A DNA stretch of 64,000 nt from positions 2,914,001-2,978,000 of the forward strand of contig NZ_CP108081.1 in the NCBI RefSeq assembly GCF_036182465.1. Reading direction: 5' to 3'. The notes beneath the pieces are model-generated. The model did no database searches. It was given only the letters and a program-made list of their open reading frames with translations, and had not been told where the DNA came from. Made by a program: the position numbers and the translations under genes. The DNA is from Streptomyces sp. NBC_00258. GTDB taxonomy: Bacteria > Actinomycetota > Actinomycetes > Streptomycetales > Streptomycetaceae. Within the stretch, counting starts at the first letter, position 1; every line of letters starts with the position of its first letter. Positions 35,035-45,261 of the stretch are shown in pieces.

Positions 35035-36083
35035 GCGCGGGTGCGGCGGCCGGGGCCCCGGTGCGGATCGGGGTGCTGGGCTGCGCGGACATCGCGGTGC
35101 GCCGAATGATGCCCGCGTTCGCCGCCTCCCCCGGTCTGGAGATCGCGGCGGTCGCCAGCCGTGACCTCGCCAAGGCAGAACGGGTCGCCGAACGCTTCGG
35201 CTGCCAACCCGTCCAGGGATACGCCGAACTCCTGCGACGCGACGACATCCAGGCCGTGTACGTGCCGCTGCCCGCGGCGCTGCACGCCAGGTGGGTGGAG
35301 GCGGCGCTCGACGCGGGCCTGCACGTCCTCGCCGAGAAGCCCCTCAGCACCGACTCCGCTACCACCGAACGGCTGCTGTGCCTCGCCGCCGCCCGGGGAC
35401 TCGCGCTGATGGAGAACGTGATGTTCGTCCACCATCCCCTGCACGAGGCGGTGCGGCGCCTCGTCGCGGACGGCCGGATCGGTGAACTGCGCACCTTCCA
35501 GGCGGCGTTCACCATTCCCCGGCTCCCCGACGACGACATCCGGTACGTCCCCGAGCTCGGCGGCGGCGCGCTGGCGGACGTGGGGCTCTATCCGCTGCGG
35601 GCGGCCCTGCACTTCCTCGGGCCGGACGTCGAGGTCGTCGGTGCCCATCTCGCGAGCGACACGGGGCGTCTGGTCGAGACGTCCGGCGCCGCGCTGCTGC
35701 GCACGCCGGGCGGAGTCATGGCACAGGTCACCTTCGGCATGGAGCACGCGTACCGCTCCGGTTATGAACTGTGGGGCAGCGAGGGCCGGATCACCGTCGA
35801 CCGCGCCTTCACCCCGCCCGCCGACCACATCCCCGTGATCACCGTGCAGCGTGGCGCGGACATCGAGGAGATCCGGCTCCGGCCCGCCGACCAGGTCGCG
35901 GCCACCGTCAGGGCCTTCATGTCGGCGGTGCGTGCGGGCACCTCGCCGAGCGCGGACACGCTACGGCAGGCGGTGCTGCTGAGCGACGTGCGACGAGCGG
36001 GAGCATCGGATGATGGAGCGTCAACACCCAGTGTGGACAAGCACGTTGGAAGTCTTTCTGCTGTCTCCGAACCGTCGCCCTGA
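35031..36083 (+). CDS. urdT: dTDP-3,4-diketo-2,6-dideoxyhexose 3-ketoreductase (Gfo/Idh/MocA family)
   Basis: 350 residues. It reduces the C-3 keto group left by the 2,3-dehydratase, giving the 2-deoxy sugar of D-olivose stereochemistry (UrdT/LanT type). The Rossmann motif is GVLGCADIAVRRMMPAF, and the family EKP motif is VLAEKPLSTD. The TTG at 35031 overlaps the previous stop. Its 3' end overlaps the PPTase by 74 bp, which is unusually long for this cluster. Confidence 0.9.
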   Translation: MSAGAAAGAPVRIGVLGCADIAVRRMMPAFAASPGLEIAAVASRDLAKAERVAERFGCQPVQGYAELLRRDDIQAVYVPLPAALHARWVEAALDAGLHVLAEKPLSTDSATTERLLCLAAARGLALMENVMFVHHPLHEAVRRLVADGRIGELRTFQAAFTIPRLPDDDIRYVPELGGGALADVGLYPLRAALHFLGPDVEVVGAHLASDTGRLVETSGAALLRTPGGVMAQVTFGMEHAYRSGYELWGSEGRITVDRAFTPPADHIPVITVQRGADIEEIRLRPADQVAATVRAFMSAVRAGTSPSADTLRQAVLLSDVRRAGASDDGASTPSVDKHVGSLSAVSEPSP

Positions 36084-36765
36084 GGAGGACGGTGTCACGA
36101 TCCCCTCGTACGGCCCCGGCGCGCTCGACGAACTCGACGACGCCGAGCGGCAGCGGGCAGCCGCCTTCCGGCGCCCGGCCGACCGGGATCTGTACGTGGC
36201 GGCGCACATCGCGCTGAGGCGGGTGCTCGCCACGTACGTCGGAATCCCCGCACGGAAGCTCACCTTCGCCCGTGCGGACTGCCCCAGGTGCGGCGGCCCG
36301 CACGGCAGGCCCGTACTCGCCGAGCCGGGCCCCGTCCCGCACTTCTCGCTCTCGCACAGCCACGGCACGGCCCTCATCGCCGTGGCCGCCCGCCCGGTCG
36401 GCGCCGATGTGGAGCGGCTGCCGGCATCCGAGCGGGTGGAGGTGTGCCTGCCCTCCCTGCATCCGCACGAACAGGCGGAACTGCGACGCCTGGAGGGAGA
36501 GGACCGGCGGGCCGCCTTCGCCCGCATCTGGGCGCGCAAGGAGGCATACCTCAAAGGCACGGGCGCCGGAATCGGCCGCTGGATGTCCGAGGTGTACGTC
36601 GGCGACGGCGGCCCGGGAGCGCCGCAAGGGCCGGACGGCTGGACCGTACGGGACGTGCCGTGCCCGGCGGGCCACGCGGCGGCCGTCGCGCTCCACGGCA
36701 CACCGCCCACGCACACCGTCGTGCGTGAACTGCCCGGGGATCTCCGGTCCCTGACCAGTCACTGA
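36010..36765 (+). CDS. Sfp-type 4'-phosphopantetheinyl transferase
   Basis: A 251-residue enzyme that activates the ACP by adding phosphopantetheine from CoA. Motifs are FSLSHSHGTALIAVA, VGADVE (about residues 130-135, Mg2+ binding) and WARKEAYLKGTGAG. It parallels JadM of the jadomycin cluster. GGGAG lies about 7 bp before the ATG at 36010, which supports the long overlap with the upstream ketoreductase. A GTG at 36040 would shorten it by 10 residues. Confidence 0.93.
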   Translation: MMERQHPVWTSTLEVFLLSPNRRPEEDGVTIPSYGPGALDELDDAERQRAAAFRRPADRDLYVAAHIALRRVLATYVGIPARKLTFARADCPRCGGPHGRPVLAEPGPVPHFSLSHSHGTALIAVAARPVGADVERLPASERVEVCLPSLHPHEQAELRRLEGEDRRAAFARIWARKEAYLKGTGAGIGRWMSEVYVGDGGPGAPQGPDGWTVRDVPCPAGHAAAVALHGTPPTHTVVRELPGDLRSLTSH

Positions 36766-36781
36766 TCGGGAGGGCACACGT

Positions 36782-38353
<1,572 letters not shown>

Positions 38354-38364
38354 CAGGAGAGTTC

Positions 38365-38571
38365 GTGACCACCAGCGTTCCGTCCATCCAGGTGTTGAAG
38401 GGAGAGGCCGGCGCGGAGGAGCTCGCCGCCCTCACAGCCGTCCTCCTCGCCGGCAGTGCGCGGCGTTCCGTCCCGGACGGCGAAAGCGCCCGTGCGGCAT
38501 CGCGGCGGGCCGGATGGCAGCGTACGGGCCATACCTCCGGGTACGGCGCGCCACAGAGTTGGCGTACATGA
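38365..38571 (+). CDS. accE: Acyl-CoA carboxylase epsilon subunit
   Basis: A 68-residue protein that helps hold the alpha and beta subunits together and boosts activity in actinobacteria. It has the pattern IQVLKGEAGAEELAALTAVL followed by a short basic tail with W residues (RRAGWQ). The GTG at 38365 has AGGAGAG at 5 bp. It lies 11 bp after the beta subunit and is ATGA-coupled to the alpha subunit. Confidence 0.88.
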   Translation: MTTSVPSIQVLKGEAGAEELAALTAVLLAGSARRSVPDGESARAASRRAGWQRTGHTSGYGAPQSWRT

Positions 38572-40376
38572 GCGCCGCCCGCCCACGCCTGCGTCAGGCC
38601 CGTATCCGCAAGGTGTTGATCGCCAACCGTGGCGAAATCGCTGTTCGTGTCGCCCGGGCGTGCCGAGACGCCGGTATCGCGAGCGTGGCGGTGTACGCCG
38701 AGCCGGACCGGGACGCGCTGCATGTGCGGGCCGCGGACGAGGCGTTCGCGCTGGGCGGTGACACCCCCGCGACCAGTTACCTCGACATCACCAAGGTGCT
38801 GCAGGCGGCCAAGGACTCCGGCGCGGACGCCATCCACCCCGGCTACGGCTTCCTTTCCGAGAACGCCGACTTCGCCCAGGCCGTCCTGGACGCCCAGCTG
38901 ATCTGGATCGGCCCGCCCCCGCAGGCCATTCGCGACCTGGGCGACAAGGTCGCCGCCCGCCACATCGCCCAGCGCGCCGGCGCCCCCCTGGTGGCCGGCA
39001 CCCCCGACCCGGTCTCCGGCGCGGAGGAGGTCGTGGCCTTCGCCGAACAGCACGGCCTGCCCATCGCCATCAAGGCCGCCTTCGGCGGCGGCGGCCGCGG
39101 CCTCAAAGTCGCCCGCACCCTGCAAGAGGTCCCCGAACTCTACGACTCGGCGGTCCGCGAGGCGATCGCCGCGTTCGGCCGCGGCGAGTGCTTCGTGGAG
39201 CGCTACCTCGACAAGCCGCGGCACGTGGAGACCCAGTGCCTGGCCGACTCCCACGGCAACGTGGTCGTCGTATCGACGCGTGACTGCTCGCTGCAGCGAC
39301 GGCACCAGAAGCTGGTCGAGGAAGCCCCCGCCCCGTTCCTGTCCCAGGCGCAGGTCGCCGAGCTGTACTCGTCCTCCAAGGCCATCCTCAAGGAGGCCGG
39401 CTACATCGGCGCCGGCACCGTGGAGTTCCTCGTCGGCACCGACGGCACGATCTCCTTCCTGGAGGTCAACACCCGCCTGCAGGTCGAGCACCCGGTGACC
39501 GAGGAAGTCGCCGGCATCGACCTGGTCCGCGAAATGTTCCGCATCGCCGACGGCGAAGCACTCGGCTACGACGACCCGGAACTGCGCGGCCACTCCCTGG
39601 AGTTCCGCATCAACGGCGAGGACCCCGGCCGGGGCTTTCTGCCCGCCCCCGGCACGGTGACCACCTTCGCCCCGCCCTCGGGCCCGGGAGTGCGGCTGGA
39701 CGCCGGCGTGGAGAGCGGCAGCGTGATCGGCCCCGCCTGGGACTCCCTGCTCGCCAAACTGATCGTCACCGGCGCCACCCGCGAACAGGCCCTGCAACGC
39801 GCCGCCCGCGCACTGGCCGAATTCCAGGTCGAGGGCATGGCCACCGCCATCCCCTTCCACCGCGCGGTCGTGCAGGACCCGGCGTTCGCCCCCGAACTGA
39901 CCGGCTCCACCGACCCCTTCACCGTCCACACCCGCTGGATCGAAACCGAGTTCGTCAACGACATCAAGCCCTTCGCCGCCCCCACCGACACCGAGGTGGA
40001 GGACGAGCCCGGCCGCGAGACCGTCGTCGTCGAGGTCGGCGGCAAACGCCTGGAAGTCTCCCTGCCCGTCTCCCTGGGCATGTCCCTGGCCCGCACCGGC
40101 CTCGCCGCCGGCGCCAAACCCAAACGCCGCGCCGCCAAGAAGTCCGGCCCCGCCGCCTCCGGCGACACCCTCGCCTCCCCCATGCAGGGCACCATCGTCA
40201 AGGTCGCCGTCGAGGAAGGCCAGGAAGTCAAGGAAGGCGACCTCGTCGTCGTCCTGGAAGCCATGAAGATGGAACAACCCCTCAACGCCCACCGCTCCGG
40301 CACCGTCAAAGCCCTGGCCGCCGAAGTCGGCGCCTCCATCACCTCCGGCGCCCCCATCTGCGAAATCATTTCCTAG
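38568..40376 (+). CDS. accA: Acyl-CoA carboxylase alpha subunit (biotin carboxylase-BCCP)
   Basis: 602 residues. Biotin carboxylase domain, about 1-450 (RKVLIANRGEIAVRVARACR, ATP-grasp KAAFGGGGRGLKVA, EVNTRLQVEHPVTEE), then a linker and the biotinyl domain with K567 in EAMKMEQP. It carboxylates biotin for the beta subunit. The ATG at 38568 overlaps the epsilon stop; the frame is open upstream but without homology. Most actinobacteria have housekeeping copies elsewhere, so this is probably a pathway-dedicated copy. Confidence 0.94.
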   Translation: MSAARPRLRQARIRKVLIANRGEIAVRVARACRDAGIASVAVYAEPDRDALHVRAADEAFALGGDTPATSYLDITKVLQAAKDSGADAIHPGYGFLSENADFAQAVLDAQLIWIGPPPQAIRDLGDKVAARHIAQRAGAPLVAGTPDPVSGAEEVVAFAEQHGLPIAIKAAFGGGGRGLKVARTLQEVPELYDSAVREAIAAFGRGECFVERYLDKPRHVETQCLADSHGNVVVVSTRDCSLQRRHQKLVEEAPAPFLSQAQVAELYSSSKAILKEAGYIGAGTVEFLVGTDGTISFLEVNTRLQVEHPVTEEVAGIDLVREMFRIADGEALGYDDPELRGHSLEFRINGEDPGRGFLPAPGTVTTFAPPSGPGVRLDAGVESGSVIGPAWDSLLAKLIVTGATREQALQRAARALAEFQVEGMATAIPFHRAVVQDPAFAPELTGSTDPFTVHTRWIETEFVNDIKPFAAPTDTEVEDEPGRETVVVEVGGKRLEVSLPVSLGMSLARTGLAAGAKPKRRAAKKSGPAASGDTLASPMQGTIVKVAVEEGQEVKEGDLVVVLEAMKMEQPLNAHRSGTVKALAAEVGASITSGAPICEIIS

Positions 40377-40385
40377 GGAGACCCC

Positions 40386-42323
40386 GTGTTCACCAGGTCC
40401 GACCTCCCCGATGAATCCGACCTCCCTAGTGATTCCGGCGTCCTTGATGAATCCGCCTCCCTGCTGTCGAAGGATGTTCGCCGGTTGGATCGGGTGATCA
40501 TCCGGTTCGCGGGGGACTCGGGTGACGGTATGCAACTCACCGGGGACCGTTTCACCTCCGAAACGGCATCCTTTGGAAACGACCTTTCGACACTGCCGAA
40601 CTTCCCCGCCGAGATCCGCGCGCCCGCAGGCACCCTGCCGGGCGTTTCGTCTTTCCAGCTGCACTTCGCCGACCACGACATCCTCACCCCCGGCGACGCC
40701 CCCAACGTCCTGGTCGCGATGAACCCCGCCGCGCTGAAGGCGAACATCGCCGACGTGCCGCGCGGCGCGGAGATCATCGTCAACACCGACGAGTTCACCA
40801 AACGGGCGATGCACAAGGTCGGCTACCCCACCAGCCCTCTGGAGGACGGTTCGCTGGACGGCTTCAGCGTCCACCCCGTGCCCCTGACCACGCTGACCGT
40901 CGAGGCCCTCAAGGACTTCGACCTCACCCGCAAGGAGGCCGAGCGCAGCAAGAACATGTTCGCGCTCGGTCTGCTGTCGTGGATGTACCACCGGCCCACG
41001 GAGGGCACCGAGAAGTTCCTGACGGCCAAGTTCGCCAAGAAGCCCGATATCGCGGCGGCCAACATCGCCGCGTTCCGGGCGGGCTGGAACTTCGGCGAGA
41101 CCACCGAGGACTTCGCGGTCTCCTACGAGATCGCCCCGGCCACCGCCGCGTTCCCGGCCGGCACCTACCGCAACATCTCCGGGAACCTGGCCCTGTCCTA
41201 CGGCCTGATCGCCGCCGGCCGCCAGGCCGACCTGCCGCTCTACCTGGGCTCCTACCCCATCACCCCGGCCTCGGACATCCTGCACGAGCTGAGCCGGCAC
41301 AAGAACTTCGGCGTGCGGACCTTCCAGGCCGAGGACGAGATCGCCGGCATCGGCGCCGCCCTGGGCGCCGCCTTCGGCGGCTCGCTGGCCGTCACCACCA
41401 CCTCCGGACCGGGTGTCGCCCTCAAGTCGGAGACGATCGGGCTCGCCGTCTCCCTCGAGCTGCCGCTGCTGGTCATCGACATCCAGCGCGGCGGCCCCTC
41501 CACCGGCCTGCCCACCAAGACCGAGCAGGCCGACCTGCTGCAGGCCATGTTCGGCCGCAACGGCGAGGCACCGGTGCCCATCGTGGCCCCCCAGACGCCC
41601 GCCGACTGCTTCGACGCCGCCATCGAGGCGGCGCGCATCGCGCTCACCTACCGCACCCCGGTCCTGCTGCTGTCCGACGGCTACCTCGCCAACGGGTCCG
41701 AGCCCTGGCGCATCCCCGACACCGACGAACTGCCCGACCTGCAAGTGCAGTTCGCCCAGGGCCCCAACCACACCCTGGACGACGGCACCGACGTCTTCTG
41801 GCCCTACAAACGCGACCCCCACACCCTCGCCCGCCCCTGGGCGATTCCGGGTACGCCGGGTCTGGAACACCGCATCGGCGGCATCGAAAAGCAGGACGGC
41901 ACCGGCAACATCTCCTACGACCCCGCCAACCACGACTTCATGGTCCGCACCCGCCAAGCGAAAATCGACGGCATCGACGTCCCGGACGTCGAGGTCGACG
42001 ACCCCTCCGGCGCGGCCACCACGCTGGTGCTGGGCTGGGGTTCGACCTACGGGCCGATCACCGCAGCCGTGCGGCGGCTGCGCGGGGCCGGGGAAGCGAT
42101 CGCGCAGGCCCACCTGCGCCACCTCAACCCCTTCCCCCGCAATCTCGGCGCGGTGCTCAAGGGTTACGAGACGGTGGTGATCCCCGAGATGAACCTCGGG
42201 CAGCTCGCCACCCTGGTCCGGGCGAAATACCTGGTGGACGCCCACTCCTACAACCAGGTCAACGGAATGCCGTTCAAGGCCGAACAGCTCGCCACGGCTC
42301 TCAAGGAGGCCATCGATGGCTGA
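40386..42323 (+). CDS. korA: 2-oxoacid:ferredoxin oxidoreductase, fused gamma-alpha subunit
   Basis: A 645-residue subunit with the gamma domain first (RFAGDSGDGMQLTG, about residues 41-54) and then the alpha domain (LGSYPITPASDILHELSR, EDEIAGIGAALGAAFGG). With the next gene it would oxidise 2-oxoglutarate or pyruvate to the acyl-CoA while reducing ferredoxin. The start is a GTG 9 bp after the carboxylase stop. The first 35 residues are acidic with SDLP repeats, unlike the family core. The C-terminus overlaps the beta subunit start by 8 bp. Substrate (2-oxoglutarate or pyruvate) is not resolved. Confidence 0.9.
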   Translation: MFTRSDLPDESDLPSDSGVLDESASLLSKDVRRLDRVIIRFAGDSGDGMQLTGDRFTSETASFGNDLSTLPNFPAEIRAPAGTLPGVSSFQLHFADHDILTPGDAPNVLVAMNPAALKANIADVPRGAEIIVNTDEFTKRAMHKVGYPTSPLEDGSLDGFSVHPVPLTTLTVEALKDFDLTRKEAERSKNMFALGLLSWMYHRPTEGTEKFLTAKFAKKPDIAAANIAAFRAGWNFGETTEDFAVSYEIAPATAAFPAGTYRNISGNLALSYGLIAAGRQADLPLYLGSYPITPASDILHELSRHKNFGVRTFQAEDEIAGIGAALGAAFGGSLAVTTTSGPGVALKSETIGLAVSLELPLLVIDIQRGGPSTGLPTKTEQADLLQAMFGRNGEAPVPIVAPQTPADCFDAAIEAARIALTYRTPVLLLSDGYLANGSEPWRIPDTDELPDLQVQFAQGPNHTLDDGTDVFWPYKRDPHTLARPWAIPGTPGLEHRIGGIEKQDGTGNISYDPANHDFMVRTRQAKIDGIDVPDVEVDDPSGAATTLVLGWGSTYGPITAAVRRLRGAGEAIAQAHLRHLNPFPRNLGAVLKGYETVVIPEMNLGQLATLVRAKYLVDAHSYNQVNGMPFKAEQLATALKEAIDG

Positions 42324-43416
42324 GACGACCACGGAAGGCCCGGGCACGATCGAGGCACTCACCCTGGTGCCCAAGGCCGAGGCCAGGCAGTCCATGAAGG
42401 ACTTCAAGTCCGACCAGGAAGTGCGCTGGTGCCCCGGCTGCGGCGACTACGCCGTCCTCGCCGCCGTCCAGGGCTTCATGCCCGAACTGGGCCTCGCCAA
42501 AGAAAACATCGTCTTCGTCTCGGGCATCGGCTGCTCCTCCCGTTTCCCGTACTACATGAACACCTACGGCATGCACTCCATCCACGGCCGCGCCCCCGCC
42601 ATCGCCACCGGCCTCGCCTCCTCCCGCCGCGACCTGTCCGTGTGGGTCGTCACCGGCGACGGCGACGCCCTGTCCATCGGCGGCAACCACCTCATCCACG
42701 CCCTCCGCCGCAACGTCAACCTGAAGATCCTCCTCTTCAACAACCGGATCTACGGACTCACCAAAGGCCAGTACTCCCCCACTTCAGAGGTCGGGAAGAT
42801 CACCAAGTCCACGCCCATGGGCTCCCTGGACGCACCCTTCAACCCGGTCTCCCTCGCCATCGGCGCCGAAGCCTCCTTCGTGGCGCGGACCGTGGACTCC
42901 GACCGCAAACACCTCACCGAGGTGCTGCGCCAGGCGGCCGCCCACCCCGGCACCGCCCTCGTCGAGATCTACCAGAACTGCAACATCTTCAACGACGGCG
43001 CCTTCGAAGTCCTCAAGGACAGGCAACAAGCCGAAGAAGCCGTCATCCGCCTCGAACACGGCCGGCCCATCCGCTTCGGCGCCCCCCTCGACAACGGCCT
43101 CGGCTCCAAAGGCGTCGTACGCGACACACAGACCGGCGACCTCAAAGCCATCACCGTCACCCCCGAAAACGAACCACACATCCTGGTCCACGACGCACAC
43201 ACCACCTCCCCCACCACAGCATTCGCACTGTCCCGGCTCGCCGACCCCGACACCCTCCACCACACCCCCATCGGAGTCCTGAGGGCCGTCGACCGCCCCG
43301 TCTACGACACACAAATGGCCGACCAACTCGACACCGCCATCGAACAGAACGGCAAAGGCGACCTCTCCGCACTCCTCACCGGCGGCGACACCTGGACCGT
43401 CGTCGGCTCACGCTGA
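42316..43416 (+). CDS. korB: 2-oxoacid:ferredoxin oxidoreductase, beta subunit
   Basis: A 366-residue thiamine-diphosphate subunit. The iron-sulfur/cysteine region is WCPGCGDY, the GCSSRFPYYMNTYGMH segment follows, and the ThDP motif is VTGDGDALSIGGNHLIHALR ending in LLFNN. The ATG overlaps the alpha subunit by 8 bp, and a terminator follows about 90 bp past the stop, so the pair closes the operon. The linkage to accA recalls the accA1/SCO6270-6269 block in the coelimycin cluster of S. coelicolor, which supports a secondary-metabolic role. Confidence 0.9.
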   Translation: MAETTTEGPGTIEALTLVPKAEARQSMKDFKSDQEVRWCPGCGDYAVLAAVQGFMPELGLAKENIVFVSGIGCSSRFPYYMNTYGMHSIHGRAPAIATGLASSRRDLSVWVVTGDGDALSIGGNHLIHALRRNVNLKILLFNNRIYGLTKGQYSPTSEVGKITKSTPMGSLDAPFNPVSLAIGAEASFVARTVDSDRKHLTEVLRQAAAHPGTALVEIYQNCNIFNDGAFEVLKDRQQAEEAVIRLEHGRPIRFGAPLDNGLGSKGVVRDTQTGDLKAITVTPENEPHILVHDAHTTSPTTAFALSRLADPDTLHHTPIGVLRAVDRPVYDTQMADQLDTAIEQNGKGDLSALLTGGDTWTVVGSR

Positions 43417-43505
43417 GCGCGACGTCCTGGTGCTGCCTGATCTGTACGCCCGGCAGGCCCTCGTCGCGGCCCCCTCGACCATCCCCGTGGAACACCATTC
43501 GACGT

Positions 43506-43541
43506 CCCCCGGTACCTCGGCCTGAGCCGCGGTACCGGGGG
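43506..43541 (+). terminator. Terminator of the cluster's right end
   Basis: A perfect 11-bp stem (43506-43516 with 43531-43541) encloses a smaller CGGC/GCCG stem and is followed by CTTTCGGCGTTT. It lies 90 bp after korB in the 360-bp gap 43417-43777, which holds no gene. Confidence 0.75.
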
Positions 43542-43702
43542 CTTTCGGCGTTTGTGGGTCCGGCGGGCCGGAAGCGCTTTCTGACGCCGCGTCCGATCCG
43601 TCCCCTCCTTCACCGTGTGAACTCCCCTGCCCCCTGGGGGCTTTCTCTGCTTTACCTCTTGACGACCGGAGTGCCGAAGAGCACATTGGCCGCGCAGCTG
43701 CT

Positions 43703-43718
43703 TTGAGAGCGCTCTCAA
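43703..43718. promoter_or_regulatory. LacI-family (CebR/BglR-like) operator before the glucanase
   Basis: TTGAGAGCGCTCTCAA is an exact 16-bp palindrome centred on a CG step, with the GAGCGCTC core typical of LacI-family sugar repressors of Streptomyces (compare the CebR box TGGGAGCGCTCCCA). It lies 59 bp before the start codon of the GH16 gene. Confidence 0.75.
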
Positions 43719-43777
43719 CAGCTCCCGCGCACCCCCGCACACCCGCGCACCCCCACTCCGTACCCGAAGAGGCACCC

Positions 43778-45160
43778 ATGAGGGAAACTTCAGGCACACC
43801 CGTCAGACGCGGTCCACTCCGGCGCACGCTCATCGCGCTGGTCAGCGTGCTGAGCCTGGCGGCGGCCGGGGCATCGGCAGCAGAGGCGGACGCGCCCGCG
43901 CCGCCCAGCGGCTGGACCCAGGTCTTCGTCGACGACTTCAACGGCACGGCGGGCACCGGCGTCAACACCTCGAACTGGCAGTACGCGACCGGCCACGGCT
44001 ACCCGGGCGGGCCCGCCAACTGGGGCACGGGCGAGATCGAGAACATGACGTCCAGCACCAACAACGTGGCCCTGGACGGCACAGGGAACCTCCGGATCAC
44101 CCCGCGCCGCGACGCCGCGGGCAACTGGACCTCGGGCCGCATCGAGACCAACCGCACCGACTTCCAGCCGCCAGCCGGCGGCAAGCTGCGTGTCCAGTCC
44201 CGGATCCAGATGCCTAACGTGACGGGCGCCGCCGCCCGCGGCTACTGGCCGGCGTTCTGGATGCTGGGCGCGCCCTACCGCGGCAACTACCAGAACTGGC
44301 CGAGCGTCGGTGAGATAGACATCCTGGAGAACGTCCAGGGTCTCAACACCGTGTGGGCCACGCTGCACTGCGGCACCAACCCGGGCGGCCCCTGCAACGA
44401 GACGACCGGCCTCGGCGGCTCCACCGCCTGCCCGGGCGCGACCTGCCAGGCCGGCTTCCACACGTACGGCATGGAGTGGGACCGTTCGACGAGTCCGGAG
44501 GAGATCCGCTTCTACGTCGACGGCATCAACTACCACACCGTACGGGCGAATCAGGTCGACGCGACGACCTGGGCGAACGCCACGAACCACGGCTTCTTCA
44601 TCATCCTGAACGTGGCGATGGGCGGCGGTTTCGTGGACGCCTTCGGCGGCGGTCCGGACGGCGCAACCGTGCCCGGCAATCCCCTCGTCGTCGACTACGT
44701 CCAGGTGTTGCAGTCCGCGGGCGGCACCACGCCTCCGCCGACCGGCAACCGTGACGCGTACAGCGCGATCCAGGCCGAGTCGTTCGACGGTCAGAGCGGC
44801 ACGATCACCGAGACCACGACCGACTCGGGCGGCGGCCAGAACATCGGCGCCCTCGCCAACGGCGACTGGGCCCTCTTCCGAGGTGTCAACTTCGGTTCCA
44901 CGGCGGCCAGGCAGTTCAGCGCCCGGGTCGCGAGCGGTATAGCGGGCGGCGCCAGTGGCCTGGTCGAAGTCCGCCTCGACAGCCGTACGAGCGCCCCGAT
45001 CGGCACCTTCGCGCTCGCCAACACCGGCGGGTGGCAGAGCTGGCGGACCGTCCCGACGAACATCAGCAACGTCACCGGTACGCACGACGTGTATCTGACC
45101 TTCACGAGCGGACAACCGGCGGACTTCGTGAACGTGAACTGGTTCAACTTCGGCCGCTGA
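43778..45160 (+). CDS. Secreted GH16 endo-beta-1,3-glucanase with CBM6
   Basis: A 460-residue exported enzyme. The signal peptide (RRTLIALVSVLSLAAAGASA) precedes the GH16 domain (about 45-310), with the catalytic EIDILE triplet E179, D181, E184. A TTPPP linker leads to a C-terminal CBM6 (about 325-460, starting AIQAESFDGQ). It would cut laminarin-type or fungal wall glucans outside the cell. The palindrome upstream indicates repression by a LacI-type sugar sensor, which is not encoded in the window. A terminator follows. It is unrelated to the polyketide cluster. Confidence 0.92.
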   Translation: MRETSGTPVRRGPLRRTLIALVSVLSLAAAGASAAEADAPAPPSGWTQVFVDDFNGTAGTGVNTSNWQYATGHGYPGGPANWGTGEIENMTSSTNNVALDGTGNLRITPRRDAAGNWTSGRIETNRTDFQPPAGGKLRVQSRIQMPNVTGAAARGYWPAFWMLGAPYRGNYQNWPSVGEIDILENVQGLNTVWATLHCGTNPGGPCNETTGLGGSTACPGATCQAGFHTYGMEWDRSTSPEEIRFYVDGINYHTVRANQVDATTWANATNHGFFIILNVAMGGGFVDAFGGGPDGATVPGNPLVVDYVQVLQSAGGTTPPPTGNRDAYSAIQAESFDGQSGTITETTTDSGGGQNIGALANGDWALFRGVNFGSTAARQFSARVASGIAGGASGLVEVRLDSRTSAPIGTFALANTGGWQSWRTVPTNISNVTGTHDVYLTFTSGQPADFVNVNWFNFGR

Positions 45161-45175
45161 GAGCCGAGTCGGTGA

Positions 45176-45208
45176 GGAGGGGGCGGGCCGCACAGGCCCG
45201 CCCCCTCC
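45176..45208. terminator. Convergent terminator of glucanase and AraC genes
   Basis: A perfect 14-bp stem (45176-45189 with 45195-45208) with a 5-nt loop, followed by TTTGATT. It sits between the convergent GH16 and AraC genes and could serve both. Confidence 0.85.
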
Positions 45209-45261
45209 TTTGATTCCTCAGTGCGGCTCCGCCAATTCCTCGGTGCGGCTCCTCTGATCCC

